A stretch of 64,000 nucleotides of DNA from Thermoplasmata archaeon (lineage in GTDB: Archaea; Thermoplasmatota; Thermoplasmata; Thermoplasmatales; Thermoplasmataceae). The notes below the pieces were generated by a model. The model made no database searches and was not told where the DNA came from. It saw only the letters and a program-made list of their open reading frames with translations. The translations under genes were made by a program, and so were the position numbers. Location: positions 44,484 to 108,483 of the forward strand of contig JAJZZM010000006.1 in the NCBI GenBank assembly GCA_021797555.1. Direction: 5' to 3'. Shown here piece after piece: positions 9,510 to 19,098 of the stretch (position 1 is its first letter; the number at the start of each line of letters is the position of its first letter).

Positions 9510-10782
9510 AACTAAAACAGGTTTAATATTTCCAGTATTCCTGTCCGATGAAAACAATGATTATATACAGAGTGTATTCAATGTTTTTAATAACAATATC
9601 AATAACAAAAAGGAAAATATAGAAAAAGCTCTAAAGAATCTGGAAATTAAATCTTCAAATACAAAGATAATTAAGGCCTTATCATTGCTTTTTTTCAGGA
9701 ATTCTATTTTTGAACCGCCTGTTAATGTTAATGCGGAATCGTTAAGGGAAGATGTATTTATAGCGGCAAGAATACCACCAATTGATGAAGAAGATAAAAA
9801 ATTAATATTAAAACCTGTGGAAGAAAAATATGGATTAACTATAAATGAAATTATCAATGGATTATATTCGGATAAGGATAGCGAACTGGTATTAAAAAAG
9901 ATATATTCAAAGGATTTTAATGATATAGCAAGGTTGTATAATTTAGAGCAGATAGAAACAATTTTATTGAAATGCGTTGAAATGACAATAGTTAACTCTT
10001 CTGACTGGAACTATACATTAAGGTCAATAAAACGCTTGGGATTATTATATAAAACCATAATTAATGATAATAAACTTGAATCAATAAAGGTAACTGGCCC
10101 CATAGCAATGTTTGAAAATACAGAAAGATATGGTAGCAGATTTGCATTTTTAATAGAAAAACTATATAATTTAAATGAGTGGAATATAGAGGCCGATATA
10201 AAGATAAAAGATAAATATGAAAATACAACAAATATTTATAAATTAAAATTGAGCGATAATATATCATATTATTTACCGGATAAACGTTACAATGATGATA
10301 TAAAATATGATTTTATAAAAAAGGCAGAACCATTAGTAATAGATAATGATGTATATTTTCCAGATTATGAAATGAATATAAATAATAAAAAAATTTACAT
10401 AAATATATCAAATATTAGATATATTAAAAATGATGAAATTTTAGATAAAAAATTAAAAAAATATGTGAACTGGGAAACTATATATATATTGAATGAAAAG
10501 GATAAAAAACCTAAAAACCTTATATATTTTATAAATGATATTGATTTTATATCATTAAAAAAGATAATGGAAGAAAAGTATAGTAAGGAAAACAACCTTA
10601 AAAAAGAATTAGATGATTCATCAATAGAATCGATTAAAAATGAACTTGAAAAGCTTTATCCCAACAGTAATAAAATGGTAGATTATATAGAATCACAGGG
10701 GCTTGTTCCTGAAAGATTACTTCCCGCACTTGGATATAAATTGAAATGGAAGGGACTTGAATTATTAATTGTAAAAAAATAA
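9478..10782 (+). CDS. bax1: Bax1 (DUF790) nuclease, partner of XPB
   Basis: A 435-residue protein of the Bax1/DUF790 family, a structure-specific nuclease that works with XPB. The start was placed at GTG 9478, where a ribosome-binding-like GGAGGAG (9466-9472) lies five bases upstream. The resulting N-terminus MFPSELMMTRKTKTGLIFPV matches the family opening (M-L/F-P-S-E-L, then a basic stretch, then I-P). An ATG at 9496 is less consistent. The gene overlaps the end of xpb, so translation is probably coupled. The C-terminal half is Lys/Asn-rich; FPDYEMNINNKKIYINI resembles the nuclease core strand pattern. Assignment relies on gene pairing plus the N-terminus. Confidence 0.8.
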   Translation: MFPSELMMTRKTKTGLIFPVFLSDENNDYIQSVFNVFNNNINNKKENIEKALKNLEIKSSNTKIIKALSLLFFRNSIFEPPVNVNAESLREDVFIAARIPPIDEEDKKLILKPVEEKYGLTINEIINGLYSDKDSELVLKKIYSKDFNDIARLYNLEQIETILLKCVEMTIVNSSDWNYTLRSIKRLGLLYKTIINDNKLESIKVTGPIAMFENTERYGSRFAFLIEKLYNLNEWNIEADIKIKDKYENTTNIYKLKLSDNISYYLPDKRYNDDIKYDFIKKAEPLVIDNDVYFPDYEMNINNKKIYINISNIRYIKNDEILDKKLKKYVNWETIYILNEKDKKPKNLIYFINDIDFISLKKIMEEKYSKENNLKKELDDSSIESIKNELEKLYPNSNKMVDYIESQGLVPERLLPALGYKLKWKGLELLIVKK

Positions 10783-10789
10783 TTATATA

Positions 10790-11055
10790 TATCATTATAA
10801 AAATTATGCAGCATATCCAATATTTTTATTTTAGGTGTTATAAAATAATTTTCTCCGTTAACAAAATAAAAATCATGGTAGTAATCATGTGTATGATCAG
10901 CTATCCTTATTTTATCCAGTGTGTATTTTAAGTAATATGAATAATCATATGAATTTTTAATGCCATTAAGGCAATTTGACTCGTTTATTATAAACGATAA
11001 AGTATAATTATTATTTAATTTAGCCGGTACTGGTGGCGATAAACAAAGGTTGCAT
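10790..11055 (-). pseudogene. Frameshifted remnant of an unknown gene
   Basis: Inside the gap between Bax1 and the MFS gene, the minus strand has a ribosome-binding-like GAGGTGATG and an ATG at 11055 followed by MQPLFI. A shift by one base then opens SPPVPAKLNNNYTLSF and continues for about 85 codons (including YYLKYTLDKIRIADHTHDYY and GENYFITPKIKILDMLHNFY) into the end of the Bax1 gene without a stop. The long frame with normal amino-acid content suggests a recently broken gene. I do not recognise the family. The rest of the gap, 11056-11604, holds a small hairpin (11083-11100) and otherwise nothing I can assign. Confidence 0.4.
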
Positions 11056-11604
11056 TTACATCACCTCTCAAAAATAGGCTATCGCTATAGCCTAACTAAA
11101 AGAGTGTGACATTATCCTTTGAGTGTAATCATTATTACATTTTATATTTTTGGATAAAATTGCAGGATATATTACTGATACGGTACCATTGTAAAAATTA
11201 TGCGTTTAAATTACGGGAATTACGCAGATTAAATATACCAACCTTTGTCTTAATAGATTTCACAGGAAATAGTGTTAATGATAATTATTATAATCTCTTA
11301 TTGCTTCTGTTAACTGTATTAATATAAACCTTCAGGGAATGTCAATTCATAGAACTTTGGAATGCTTAAACCTCCCAAATATAATTCTATAACATTTATT
11401 CAGTCCTAAAAAGTTTTATGAATTACTTTTTATTATATTGCATTTAAATGCATGTATTAAATTGCCATTTAATGATATAAATACTTCTGCCTTTGTCTAC
11501 ATTTATTATATTTTTCTACTTTTTCATTGCCAGAAAAAGAGAATATTATATTGAATTTATAGTAACCTATATACAAGATTATTTTAATAAAAATATAAAT
11601 AAAA

Positions 11605-12819
11605 TTAATTATTTATTTCAGGTATTCTCCCATATTCATATAATATAAGAATAAACAATATTATTACCGGAACAGAAAATAAAAGGAAGGTATATCTTAA
11701 ACCTATTGAATATACCATTAATCCCGAAACCGATGGCACAAGAACAGCCAAAAACATCATTAATGCATAGAAATACGTATTTGCTATAGATATTTCATCC
11801 TCATTGAATGACCTTGACAATGCAGTAAGCGATGTTGGGAAAGTCAATCCATGCGGTATCCCAAGAAAACATATAATAATAAAATAAATAATTAAACTAT
11901 TTGAAAAATATATCATGATTAAACCAACAATTGTTATAATTATTGAAATTATAGTTGTTATGTATAATTTCTTTGCAGGCTTATATGATAGATAAAACCT
12001 TGATAAAAATGATAACCCAAAAAATCCTGCAAGCAATATTTCTATAAATGAATAGGGTGCATTGAATTCAGTTCTTGCAAATATTCCACCGAATGTCAAT
12101 ATTAATGCAAATGGTGTATCATATGATATATTATTAAAAACAGATAATTTAAATCCATCATTCCTAAAGACGTTAATTCTCTTTTTTGATTTATTATTAT
12201 TTTCATCAGGAAATTTTATTTTAAATGATAATATTATTGCAATAATACCAAATGGGATAAAGAATAGAAATAATTGGTATAAATTGAAATATAATAATAT
12301 ATATGATTCTATTAATGGCCCTATAACAAGGCTTGCACTCAACGATAATGTGTATAATGTTAATGTTCTTTCCCTTGTTTTTTTATTTTTAATTGTTCCG
12401 GCGGAGCTTATTATGTTTGGCATTACAGATCCGAAGAAAAATCCTGAAAATATTACAAAAAACCATATGTTATATTTATCTGAGAAATAAAATAATGGTT
12501 CTAAAATAGAATATATTACTATTGATGAGATAAATAATACCCTTCTTTTTTTTGAACATAATTTTGAATTTACAAATGCGCTCATTATACCTGTACTGCC
12601 TACTGCAACAGCCGCCAATATTCCTATTTCAATACTGTTGAAATTTAAATAATATTTTGAAATTAGTGGTATTGTTGTAAGTATGAGATTATTATTTGCA
12701 CGGACAGAAAAGGTCATTGTCATTAATAATATTATATATATAATTATACCATTATTTTTATTAGTAAAAAATTTAAGCATTTTAACATAATTAATAGATA
12801 ATAAATAAAAATTTCTCAA
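11605..12819 (-). CDS. Major facilitator superfamily transporter
   Basis: A 404-residue, roughly 12-helix MFS permease of the inner membrane. After a short N-terminus it has MTMTFSVRANNNLILTTIPL, a motif shared nearly unchanged with the transporter at 15877 (MVRASNNMMMTTVSL), so the two are paralogues. Both also share FFGSVMPNIISSAG / FAFGAIMPNIITSAG and LGIPHGLTFPTSLTALSRSF / LGIPHGVTYPLSIVSISRSF. The substrate is not predictable; such Thermoplasmatales permeases are often drug or organic-acid exporters. Met14 at 12780 is an alternative start. It is transcribed in the same direction as the tRNA-Arg just upstream. Confidence 0.82.
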   Translation of the reverse strand: MRNFYLLSINYVKMLKFFTNKNNGIIIYIILLMTMTFSVRANNNLILTTIPLISKYYLNFNSIEIGILAAVAVGSTGIMSAFVNSKLCSKKRRVLFISSIVIYSILEPLFYFSDKYNIWFFVIFSGFFFGSVMPNIISSAGTIKNKKTRERTLTLYTLSLSASLVIGPLIESYILLYFNLYQLFLFFIPFGIIAIILSFKIKFPDENNNKSKKRINVFRNDGFKLSVFNNISYDTPFALILTFGGIFARTEFNAPYSFIEILLAGFFGLSFLSRFYLSYKPAKKLYITTIISIIITIVGLIMIYFSNSLIIYFIIICFLGIPHGLTFPTSLTALSRSFNEDEISIANTYFYALMMFLAVLVPSVSGLMVYSIGLRYTFLLFSVPVIILFILILYEYGRIPEINN

Positions 12820-12841
12820 TATTTTTAATTTAAAATATAAG

Positions 12842-12915
12842 CGGACCTGCCGGGATTTGAACCCGGGTCCTCGGCTTCGAAGGCCAGCAGGATATCCAGA
12901 CTACCCCACAGATCC
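12842..12915 (-). tRNA. tRNA-Arg (anticodon TCG)
   Basis: The minus strand folds into a cloverleaf: acceptor GGATCTG/CAGGTCC (7 bp with one G-U), a D-arm with the GG pair, the anticodon loop CTTCGAA giving anticodon TCG, and a T-arm CCGGG-TTCAAAT-CCCGG. The discriminator base is G and no CCA is encoded. The outer pair of the anticodon stem (C-A) and one D-stem pair are mismatched, so the exact register is slightly uncertain. Reading the loop one base later would give anticodon CGA (Ser), but that breaks the stem and lacks the long variable arm of tRNA-Ser. No intron is evident. Confidence 0.85.
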
Positions 12916-13157
12916 AATGGTATATTATCAGATATTATTTAATCATTTAATTTTTAAAAATGTTTCCATTTGTATTCAACAAATTATTAAACAGTATAAT
13001 TATTATTTATTTTTTTCTTTATAATGCCTGTTTTAAAATTTATCCATTCCTGGTTTATATTCTTTTATATATTATTATTTTATAATAAATATTTATATTA
13101 TAATTGTCTGAAATTCAAAATAAAGTTTATAAATAATATAGAAATTATAGAAAGGAA

Positions 13158-14474
13158 TTGAAAAATAGTTCCTCACATTACAGTGATATATACGATTATG
13201 GTGAGGTACCCGAGAATAAGAGGGTTGTAAAACCCAGGGAACTATTCCCAATATGGTTTGCCTCGAATTTAACTATAGGGGATTTTGCGGTTGGATTTAT
13301 TCCGGTTATTCTTGGTTTGAATTTATTTTATACATTCATATCATTATTTATAGGAACTCTGGCAGGGTCAATTTTATTGGGAGTGATATCATTAACGGGG
13401 CCAAAAACTGGTTTGCCACAGATGGCCGTAAGCAAAAGGGCATTTGGAAATAATTTTGGCAATTTGTTATCATCATTCCAGTGGGTAAACACACTTGGTT
13501 GGACTGTGGTTAATTTAGTTTTGGCCGCTTTTGCCTTTACATTAATCTTTAGGATTAATGCAATAATATCAATACTGATTTTAACATTAATAATATTTTT
13601 ATTAACATATACAGGGCATCATTTAGTAGCCATATTTGAAAAAATAATGGGCATTGTTTTAGCCATTTTGTTTATATTTATTATTATAGAGTCATTTACA
13701 AAATATGCAACGATTATTTCATACAAGCCTGTTGAAACTGCTATAGGTGCTGGTATAGGAATAACTCTTGCAGCATCATTTTCAGATATAATTTCATGGA
13801 CTCCTTATGCAGCCGATTATTCAAGATATACAAAGGATAAAAAAAGCGTTTTTTCATATGCTTTCTCTGGAAGCTTTATAGCAGGATTTTTATCGGAAAT
13901 AGCCGGTGTATTTGTTGCAATATTATCATTAAATCCTTCAGGAAATCCTGCCCTGGATATGAGAATTGTTTTAGGGCCATATGCAATTATTGGGCTATCC
14001 GCAATATTTTTGGGTGGCATAGCTGCCAATGCCATTAATTTATATTCAAATTCATTATCGTTAAAGGTAATAGGTTTTAAATTTAAAAGGTCTACAGTAG
14101 TTATAATTGGAAGTATTATTACCGTTGTTCTATCAATTTTAACATATAATAAATTTTATCTTTTTTATGAAGACTTTCTATTTATTTTAGATTACTGGAT
14201 AACTCCATGGATCGGAATAATTATAGCAGATTTCTTTATAATAAATAAGGGCAAAAGATTTAAAATTAAAAATGCATATAATAAACAGGGCATAACAGCA
14301 TATATGATTGCATTAATAATATCAACCCCTTTTATGGACCCTGGATTTTTATATAAGGGAATAATATCAAGCCTATATCTTGGCGGCGTCGATGTAAGTT
14401 ATTATATATCTTTTGTTATGGCAATAATGATATATTCAATACTTAAAAAATCCGGTGCTTTTGCTACGGTATAA
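13158..14474 (+). CDS. NCS1-family permease (cytosine/purine/allantoin type)
   Basis: A 438-residue, 12-helix nucleobase:cation symporter-1 family member. The N-terminus reads PENKRVVKPRELFPIWFASNLTIGDFAVGF, the classic NCS1 opening, followed by LTGPKTGLPQMAVSKRAFG and DIISWTPYAADYSRYT, which matches the family's substrate-site region. It probably imports a nucleobase or related heterocycle with Na+ or H+. The start is TTG at 13158, preceded by AAAGGA at 13151-13156; no in-frame ATG lies nearby. It stands alone and points toward the MFS gene at 14493 (convergent, 18 bases apart). The exact substrate cannot be assigned. Confidence 0.85.
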   Translation: MKNSSSHYSDIYDYGEVPENKRVVKPRELFPIWFASNLTIGDFAVGFIPVILGLNLFYTFISLFIGTLAGSILLGVISLTGPKTGLPQMAVSKRAFGNNFGNLLSSFQWVNTLGWTVVNLVLAAFAFTLIFRINAIISILILTLIIFLLTYTGHHLVAIFEKIMGIVLAILFIFIIIESFTKYATIISYKPVETAIGAGIGITLAASFSDIISWTPYAADYSRYTKDKKSVFSYAFSGSFIAGFLSEIAGVFVAILSLNPSGNPALDMRIVLGPYAIIGLSAIFLGGIAANAINLYSNSLSLKVIGFKFKRSTVVIIGSIITVVLSILTYNKFYLFYEDFLFILDYWITPWIGIIIADFFIINKGKRFKIKNAYNKQGITAYMIALIISTPFMDPGFLYKGIISSLYLGGVDVSYYISFVMAIMIYSILKKSGAFATV

Positions 14475-14492
14475 TTTTACAATCAAAAATTA

Positions 14493-15848
14493 TTAATTAT
14501 ATTTTTTATAACCCCGTTTTTCCATAAAATTTAGCAATATAAATATTATTGACGATATTGAAACAAATGCTGAAAATAATAAATAATCTGTTACACTTGA
14601 GGCTATGTTTATTGAAACATTATTAACAAATATAGTTCCTATCGATATCTTTATTTTTGAATAATATACTATAAATAAAGGCAGCAATGATATTGATAAT
14701 ACCAAGCCAATATTCCTTAAAATAAACATTGAATTATTTGCCTGGCTGCGGTATCTATTGCCTAAAGCATCAACTATCATTGTTGTTGATGGTGCCCAGA
14801 ACAGTGAACCGCCAAAACCTGAAATAAATAGAAGTTCAGGTATATTCCTTAAATAAATTGCTATCAACATTATTGGAATAGCTTCCATTAAAGTACCGGA
14901 AATCATTATTATTTCTGGTTTTTTAAATTTATCATATAAAATTCCCCCCAATGGCGATGAAATTATCGAACCTAATGGATATGTAAATAATAAAATGCCT
15001 GCATTAAATGAACTTATTCTTAAATCACTTTCAAAATATAAGCTCAGTGCATATAAAACTGAAAAAAATGCGAATGACTCCAGAAACGATGCAATAGTTA
15101 TAAATAAAAACTGTTTATTTTTCAATAATTTTTTATCTATTAATGGTTTTTTATATTGGAAATAAAAAAATAACGGGAAAATTATCATTGCAATTATTAA
15201 ATATTTAATATTTATAAATGATATGCCAATAATTAATGGTATTATAAATATAGCTGTGGATAACGATGGCATAATATTAACTTTTGATTTTATGCCGTTA
15301 TCATTTTTTATTATTTTTGCTGCCAATATTATTGCAATTGTCCCCACGGGCACATTTAATAGAAATATATACCTCCAGTTATAAAGAACTAAAAAACCAC
15401 CTATAACAGGGCCTATCAATGTACCGATGGACCATGCTATTGAATTTATGCCTATAGCCTTTCCGCGCTCATTTTCCGGGAATGCATTTAATATTATGGG
15501 TATATCGGATGAGGTCATCATTCCTGCGCCTATGCCTTCTACAAATCTGAATAATACCACTATGGTTATATTAAATGATATGCTTATAATAAAAGAGGAT
15601 GTAACAAAAAATATAAAGCCAAGTATGTAAAAATTTTTATTTCCGAATCTTCTTATAATACCTATTGATGGGATTAGCATTACGGTTGACGATATAATGT
15701 ATGAAACAACTATTAATGTTAAATATGATATACCCGCATTAAAGGTTTTTCCTATTTCAGGCAATGCTAAGTATATTATTGTTGAATCCAGTGCAGCCAT
15801 CAATGCACTTAGAGTTGTTACTGCAAGCACTTTGTACTTTTGTTCCAT
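14493..15848 (-). CDS. MFS multidrug transporter, DHA2 (14-helix) type
   Basis: A 451-residue drug:H+ antiporter-like protein resembling EmrB/QacA. The motif D1 region reads LSALMAALDSTIIYLALPEIGKTF, and motif A is altered (RRFGNKNFYILG). RFVEGIGAGMMTSSDIPIIL (motif B), AWSIGTLIGPVIGGFLVLYNWRYIFLLNVPVG (motif C region), and further helix blocks with LGSIISSPLGGILYDKF follow. It likely exports toxic organic compounds or acids from the cell. It sits 28 bases downstream of, and in the same direction as, the MFS gene at 15877, so the two may be co-transcribed. Confidence 0.86.
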   Translation of the reverse strand: MEQKYKVLAVTTLSALMAALDSTIIYLALPEIGKTFNAGISYLTLIVVSYIISSTVMLIPSIGIIRRFGNKNFYILGFIFFVTSSFIISISFNITIVVLFRFVEGIGAGMMTSSDIPIILNAFPENERGKAIGINSIAWSIGTLIGPVIGGFLVLYNWRYIFLLNVPVGTIAIILAAKIIKNDNGIKSKVNIMPSLSTAIFIIPLIIGISFINIKYLIIAMIIFPLFFYFQYKKPLIDKKLLKNKQFLFITIASFLESFAFFSVLYALSLYFESDLRISSFNAGILLFTYPLGSIISSPLGGILYDKFKKPEIIMISGTLMEAIPIMLIAIYLRNIPELLFISGFGGSLFWAPSTTMIVDALGNRYRSQANNSMFILRNIGLVLSISLLPLFIVYYSKIKISIGTIFVNNVSINIASSVTDYLLFSAFVSISSIIFILLNFMEKRGYKKYN

Positions 15849-15876
15849 TTAATCCTGATTAATTAAAAATATAAAA

Positions 15877-17058
15877 TTATATAGAAATATTATCTCTCTT
15901 ATATAGCAATTTCATATTTTTATATGATGCTATGATTAAATATATTATAACAGGAACCAATAGAATGAATATATTTTTAAATCCTATAAGGTCTTCTATT
16001 ATGCCTCCTGCCAGTGGCGTTGCCATACCTATTAGCATCATTACAGAAAAGAAATAACTATTTGCCATATTTCTGTATGACATATCAAATGATCTGCTTA
16101 TTGAAACTATTGACAGTGGATATGTAACACCGTGTGGAATTCCAAGCAATAAATATGCAATTATATATATTATATCATTGTAACTGAAGAATATCAAAAT
16201 TATTCCTGCTAAAGTTACAAACATTGCCGTGCCCAGATAATGCCATAAATTATCCGGTGTTTTATACGATATAAATAACCTTGATGAAAATGAAACAATA
16301 AAAAATCCAGTAAATAATAATGATACATCCGATAAACTTAATTTTAAAACACTTTTTGCATATATTCCACCGAATGCAATAAGCAATGCAAAAATTATAT
16401 TATATGCCAGAATTGCATAAATTGATACCTTAAATCCCGGTTCCCTGAAAACGTTTATCTTTTTGTTTTTTATTTCTGATTTTTTATCAGGGAATTTCAA
16501 AAAAGGAGATAATAATGATGATACAATGCCGAAAGGCACAAAGAATAAAAATATTAACCTTAATGGCTCAAATGTTAATATGTATGATTCTAAGGCCGGG
16601 CCTGCAATTAAACTTACACTTAAGGCCAGAGTATAAATTCCAAGAACCCTTTCCCTTAACTTTTTATCATCAATCAGGCCTGCGGATGTAATTATATTAG
16701 GCATTATTGCACCAAATGCAAAACCTGCAGCAAAGATAAATATCCATAATGTAATGAAATTTGAAAATTCCATTATAGCAAGTATTACGGTAAATAAAAC
16801 ATTTGATGATATGAATAAATATCTTCTTGGCCTTACATTTAACCTTGAGTTTATTAATGCTGTTGTTATAAAAGTTGCAAGTGCAAGAACAGATTCCGTT
16901 AATCCGACCTCTACAGAATTAAAAAACAGATCATATTTAGAGAATAATGATACCGTTGTCATCATCATATTGTTTGATGCACGGACCATAAATGTTATTA
17001 TTATAATAATTATTATTGAATATATAATATATGTGTTTCTTACTATTTTATTGTCCAT
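15877..17058 (-). CDS. MFS transporter, paralogue of the one at 11605
   Basis: A roughly 393-residue 12-helix permease. It shares several blocks with the transporter at 11605: MVRASNNMMMTTVSLFSKYDLFFNSVEVG at the N-terminus, FAFGAIMPNIITSAG, and LGIPHGVTYPLSIVSISRSF. The start is set at ATG 17058 (MDNKIVRN); a TTG nine bases upstream is also open. The gene diverges from the PadR regulator at 17116 with under 60 bases between the starts, which suggests PadR controls this permease and probably the DHA2 gene behind it. Substrate unknown. Confidence 0.84.
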   Translation of the reverse strand: MDNKIVRNTYIIYSIIIIIIITFMVRASNNMMMTTVSLFSKYDLFFNSVEVGLTESVLALATFITTALINSRLNVRPRRYLFISSNVLFTVILAIMEFSNFITLWIFIFAAGFAFGAIMPNIITSAGLIDDKKLRERVLGIYTLALSVSLIAGPALESYILTFEPLRLIFLFFVPFGIVSSLLSPFLKFPDKKSEIKNKKINVFREPGFKVSIYAILAYNIIFALLIAFGGIYAKSVLKLSLSDVSLLFTGFFIVSFSSRLFISYKTPDNLWHYLGTAMFVTLAGIILIFFSYNDIIYIIAYLLLGIPHGVTYPLSIVSISRSFDMSYRNMANSYFFSVMMLIGMATPLAGGIIEDLIGFKNIFILLVPVIIYLIIASYKNMKLLYKRDNISI

Positions 17059-17115
17059 ATTATACAATAAGTTAATTATCTATAAATAATTTATCTATTG
17101 AATTATTACCTGATT
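17059..17115. promoter_or_regulatory. Divergent promoter region between MFS permease and PadR regulator
   Basis: This 57-base spacer must hold both promoters. It is almost pure A/T with a TATAAATAATTTAT core (17081-17094). A repressor bound here would cover both start sites. This is inferred from layout; no clear symmetric operator was recognised. Confidence 0.4.
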
Positions 17116-17445
17116 ATGAAAAAGGAATTAATATTAAAGGGAACAATAAATATTTTAATACTTGTTGAATTGACTAAAAGCCCTTTATATGGCTATGCAA
17201 TAGAAAGAAAAATTAATAATATGCTAAACTCTAAATTGCCCACAGGAACAATATATACATTACTGCACAGTTTAGAAAATAAGGGATATATAAAGTATAA
17301 GAATGAAACAAATGAAAATGGCAGGCAATCAAAAACATATATAATCACTGATTATGGATTAAAATTTTTAAAAGATCATAGAGAACCGTTGGCAAATGTT
17401 AGGGTTATACTGGATTATCTGATAGATGAAATAAATAAATTATAA
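17116..17445 (+). CDS. PadR-family transcriptional regulator
   Basis: A 109-residue winged-helix regulator. KGTINILILVELTKSPLYGYAIERKI and LPTGTIYTLLHSLENKGYIKY form the PadR helix-turn-helix, followed by the wing (NGRQSKTYIITDYGLKFL) and a C-terminal helix for dimerisation. PadR proteins usually repress adjacent efflux pumps and release DNA when they bind the toxic substrate. Here it lies head to head with an MFS permease (17058) and tail to tail with another (17440), overlapping the latter's stop by a few bases. ATG 17116 was preferred over a TTG at 17098. Confidence 0.82.
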   Translation: MKKELILKGTINILILVELTKSPLYGYAIERKINNMLNSKLPTGTIYTLLHSLENKGYIKYKNETNENGRQSKTYIITDYGLKFLKDHREPLANVRVILDYLIDEINKL

Positions 17446-18651
17446 TTTTTCATCCGTTTTTGCATATGTATTTGAAACCTTGTAACTATTTGAAAATATT
17501 AATATTACAAATACTGAAAATATACCGAATATGGCTATTAATGACCATGTAATTAAGCCATTATAACGAAACGTGTACATTATATATGTTCCTATTGATG
17601 GCCCAAATGCCCTGCCTATCGAATTAAACATAGAATTAAAGCCCATATATCTTCCTGTTTTTCCTGCAGGTGCCATCTTTGATATTACAGTATTTATTGT
17701 CGGGGTTGTCAGGTTTTCACCTACGGTTATTATAACCATATCAAACATTAAACCGTATAAATTATAAGAGAATGCTATTATAAAATAGCCTAATGCATAG
17801 AATAATGCACCGGCTATAAATGTGTTTATATCACCAAATTTTGAAAAAATTTTTATCAATGGATACTGACCTAAAACCACAACCAACCCGTTTATTGCAT
17901 ATATATACCCAAGGTCACTAATATTTATCCTTATCACTAATTCGCTGTACAGGGGCAGTGAAACCGAGAACTGCGATGACAACAATATAATAAAAAACGT
18001 TGCTATGCTAAATATGAATAATAATTTATCATAGACAAAAAATGGATTTTTATTGCCCTTTCCTGTTTTTATTATATTATGCTCCTTAACAAACATAACT
18101 ATTATAGTTTCAAATACACCGGCTATTGCAAGTGCATAAAATATATAAATTATGCCATGTGAATAAATTAATGACCCCATTAAAGGGCCTATAGCCCAGC
18201 CTATATTAGAAAGTATCCGGTATATTGAATAGCCACCTTCCCTTTTATCTATGCTGGTAACATCGGCTATCAGTGCTGTTGCAGATGGATATATCAATGA
18301 ACCCGAAAATGACGAGAATATAAATAATATAATGGTTAATGGATATAGCTTATAGATAAAAGTTGCTGCTATTGATAGGTATATAAATATGCTTGATATG
18401 CTGCCTAAAAACAGTGTGAATTTTCTCCCCTTTAAATCCGCTAAATATCCACCTAATATGCTGAAAAACATTGACATTAAGGATAGTAATGTAAACACCA
18501 GCCCGACAATATAAATGGCTAAATGTATATACAAGCTTAAAAAAATTGCCATGAATGGCCATGAGGCGCCCATGCCTATTGATCGCATCATTGACGACAG
18601 GCTAACTATAATAACCTGTTTATTTTTAATATCGCCTGAAAATGAAATCAT
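17440..18651 (-). CDS. MFS transporter
   Basis: A 403-residue 12-helix permease. Motif A is visible as GGYLADLKGRKFTLFLGS, and MRSIGMGASWPFMAIFLSLY lies in helix 1. SAGTALIADV-like SATALIADVTSIDKREGGYSIYRI and NIGWAIGPLMGSLIYS mark helices 4-5. ATG 18651 was chosen over a TTG three bases earlier. Its 3' end overlaps the end of the PadR gene on the other strand. It belongs to a different MFS branch from the pair at 11605/15877. Substrate not predictable. Confidence 0.82.
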   Translation of the reverse strand: MISFSGDIKNKQVIIVSLSSMMRSIGMGASWPFMAIFLSLYIHLAIYIVGLVFTLLSLMSMFFSILGGYLADLKGRKFTLFLGSISSIFIYLSIAATFIYKLYPLTIILFIFSSFSGSLIYPSATALIADVTSIDKREGGYSIYRILSNIGWAIGPLMGSLIYSHGIIYIFYALAIAGVFETIIVMFVKEHNIIKTGKGNKNPFFVYDKLLFIFSIATFFIILLSSQFSVSLPLYSELVIRINISDLGYIYAINGLVVVLGQYPLIKIFSKFGDINTFIAGALFYALGYFIIAFSYNLYGLMFDMVIITVGENLTTPTINTVISKMAPAGKTGRYMGFNSMFNSIGRAFGPSIGTYIMYTFRYNGLITWSLIAIFGIFSVFVILIFSNSYKVSNTYAKTDEKL

Positions 18652-18699
18652 CAAAGCTTATTAAACATAGTTATAATAACTTTATTTCTTAAACACACT

Positions 18700-19017
18700 T
18701 TAATTGTTTATTCTATAATGCTTCTCCTGTTCAATAAAAATACTTTTCCCTTTTTTTATTGCTATATTCTCAGAGTTTAATAAATAAAATATATTTTTAT
18801 CTATTGCTATGGTTATATTATTGCTCATAAAATATAACATGGAATTATCATTATATTTGTCCATTATTTTTATATCAATATTACTTATCTTTTCACATAA
18901 GCCGGAATCGCAATTTATTGTTTCATTACTTGATTTTAGGACTATAATCTTATCCTTTAAATCATTATATAATTTATCGCATATTTCTATTTTTCCTGTA
19001 TTGATATCAAATATCAC
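18700..19017 (-). CDS. Hypothetical protein, 105 residues
   Basis: I do not recognise this protein. It is acidic and Asn/Ile-rich, mixed alpha/beta in appearance, with two cysteines close together (NCDSGLCEK, about residues 35-43) that could form a disulphide or bind metal, and no membrane segment. It diverges from the GHMP kinase gene at 19099 with an 81-base A/T-rich spacer. Its amino-acid use matches surrounding genes, supporting a real gene. No function is proposed. Confidence 0.5.
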   Translation of the reverse strand: MIFDINTGKIEICDKLYNDLKDKIIVLKSSNETINCDSGLCEKISNIDIKIMDKYNDNSMLYFMSNNITIAIDKNIFYLLNSENIAIKKGKSIFIEQEKHYRINN

Positions 19018-19098
19018 ATTATATATATTACAATTATTTATTTTAAATTACTGCTATCTTTTAAATATCTTTTAATAATTATTTATAATTATTAATAT

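Noticed and set aside
11083..11100. Small hairpin AGGCTAT-CGCT-ATAGCCT
   Set aside because: Only 7 pairs, no neighbouring T-tract or conserved site, so not reported as terminator or RNA.
11106..11327. 73-codon open frame in the gap after Bax1
   Set aside because: Composition is odd, no ribosome-binding site or TATA at the right distance, no family seen. Left as unassigned.
12842..12915. Reading the tRNA as tRNA-Ser (CGA)
   Set aside because: The shift breaks the anticodon stem and a serine tRNA should have a long variable arm, which is absent.
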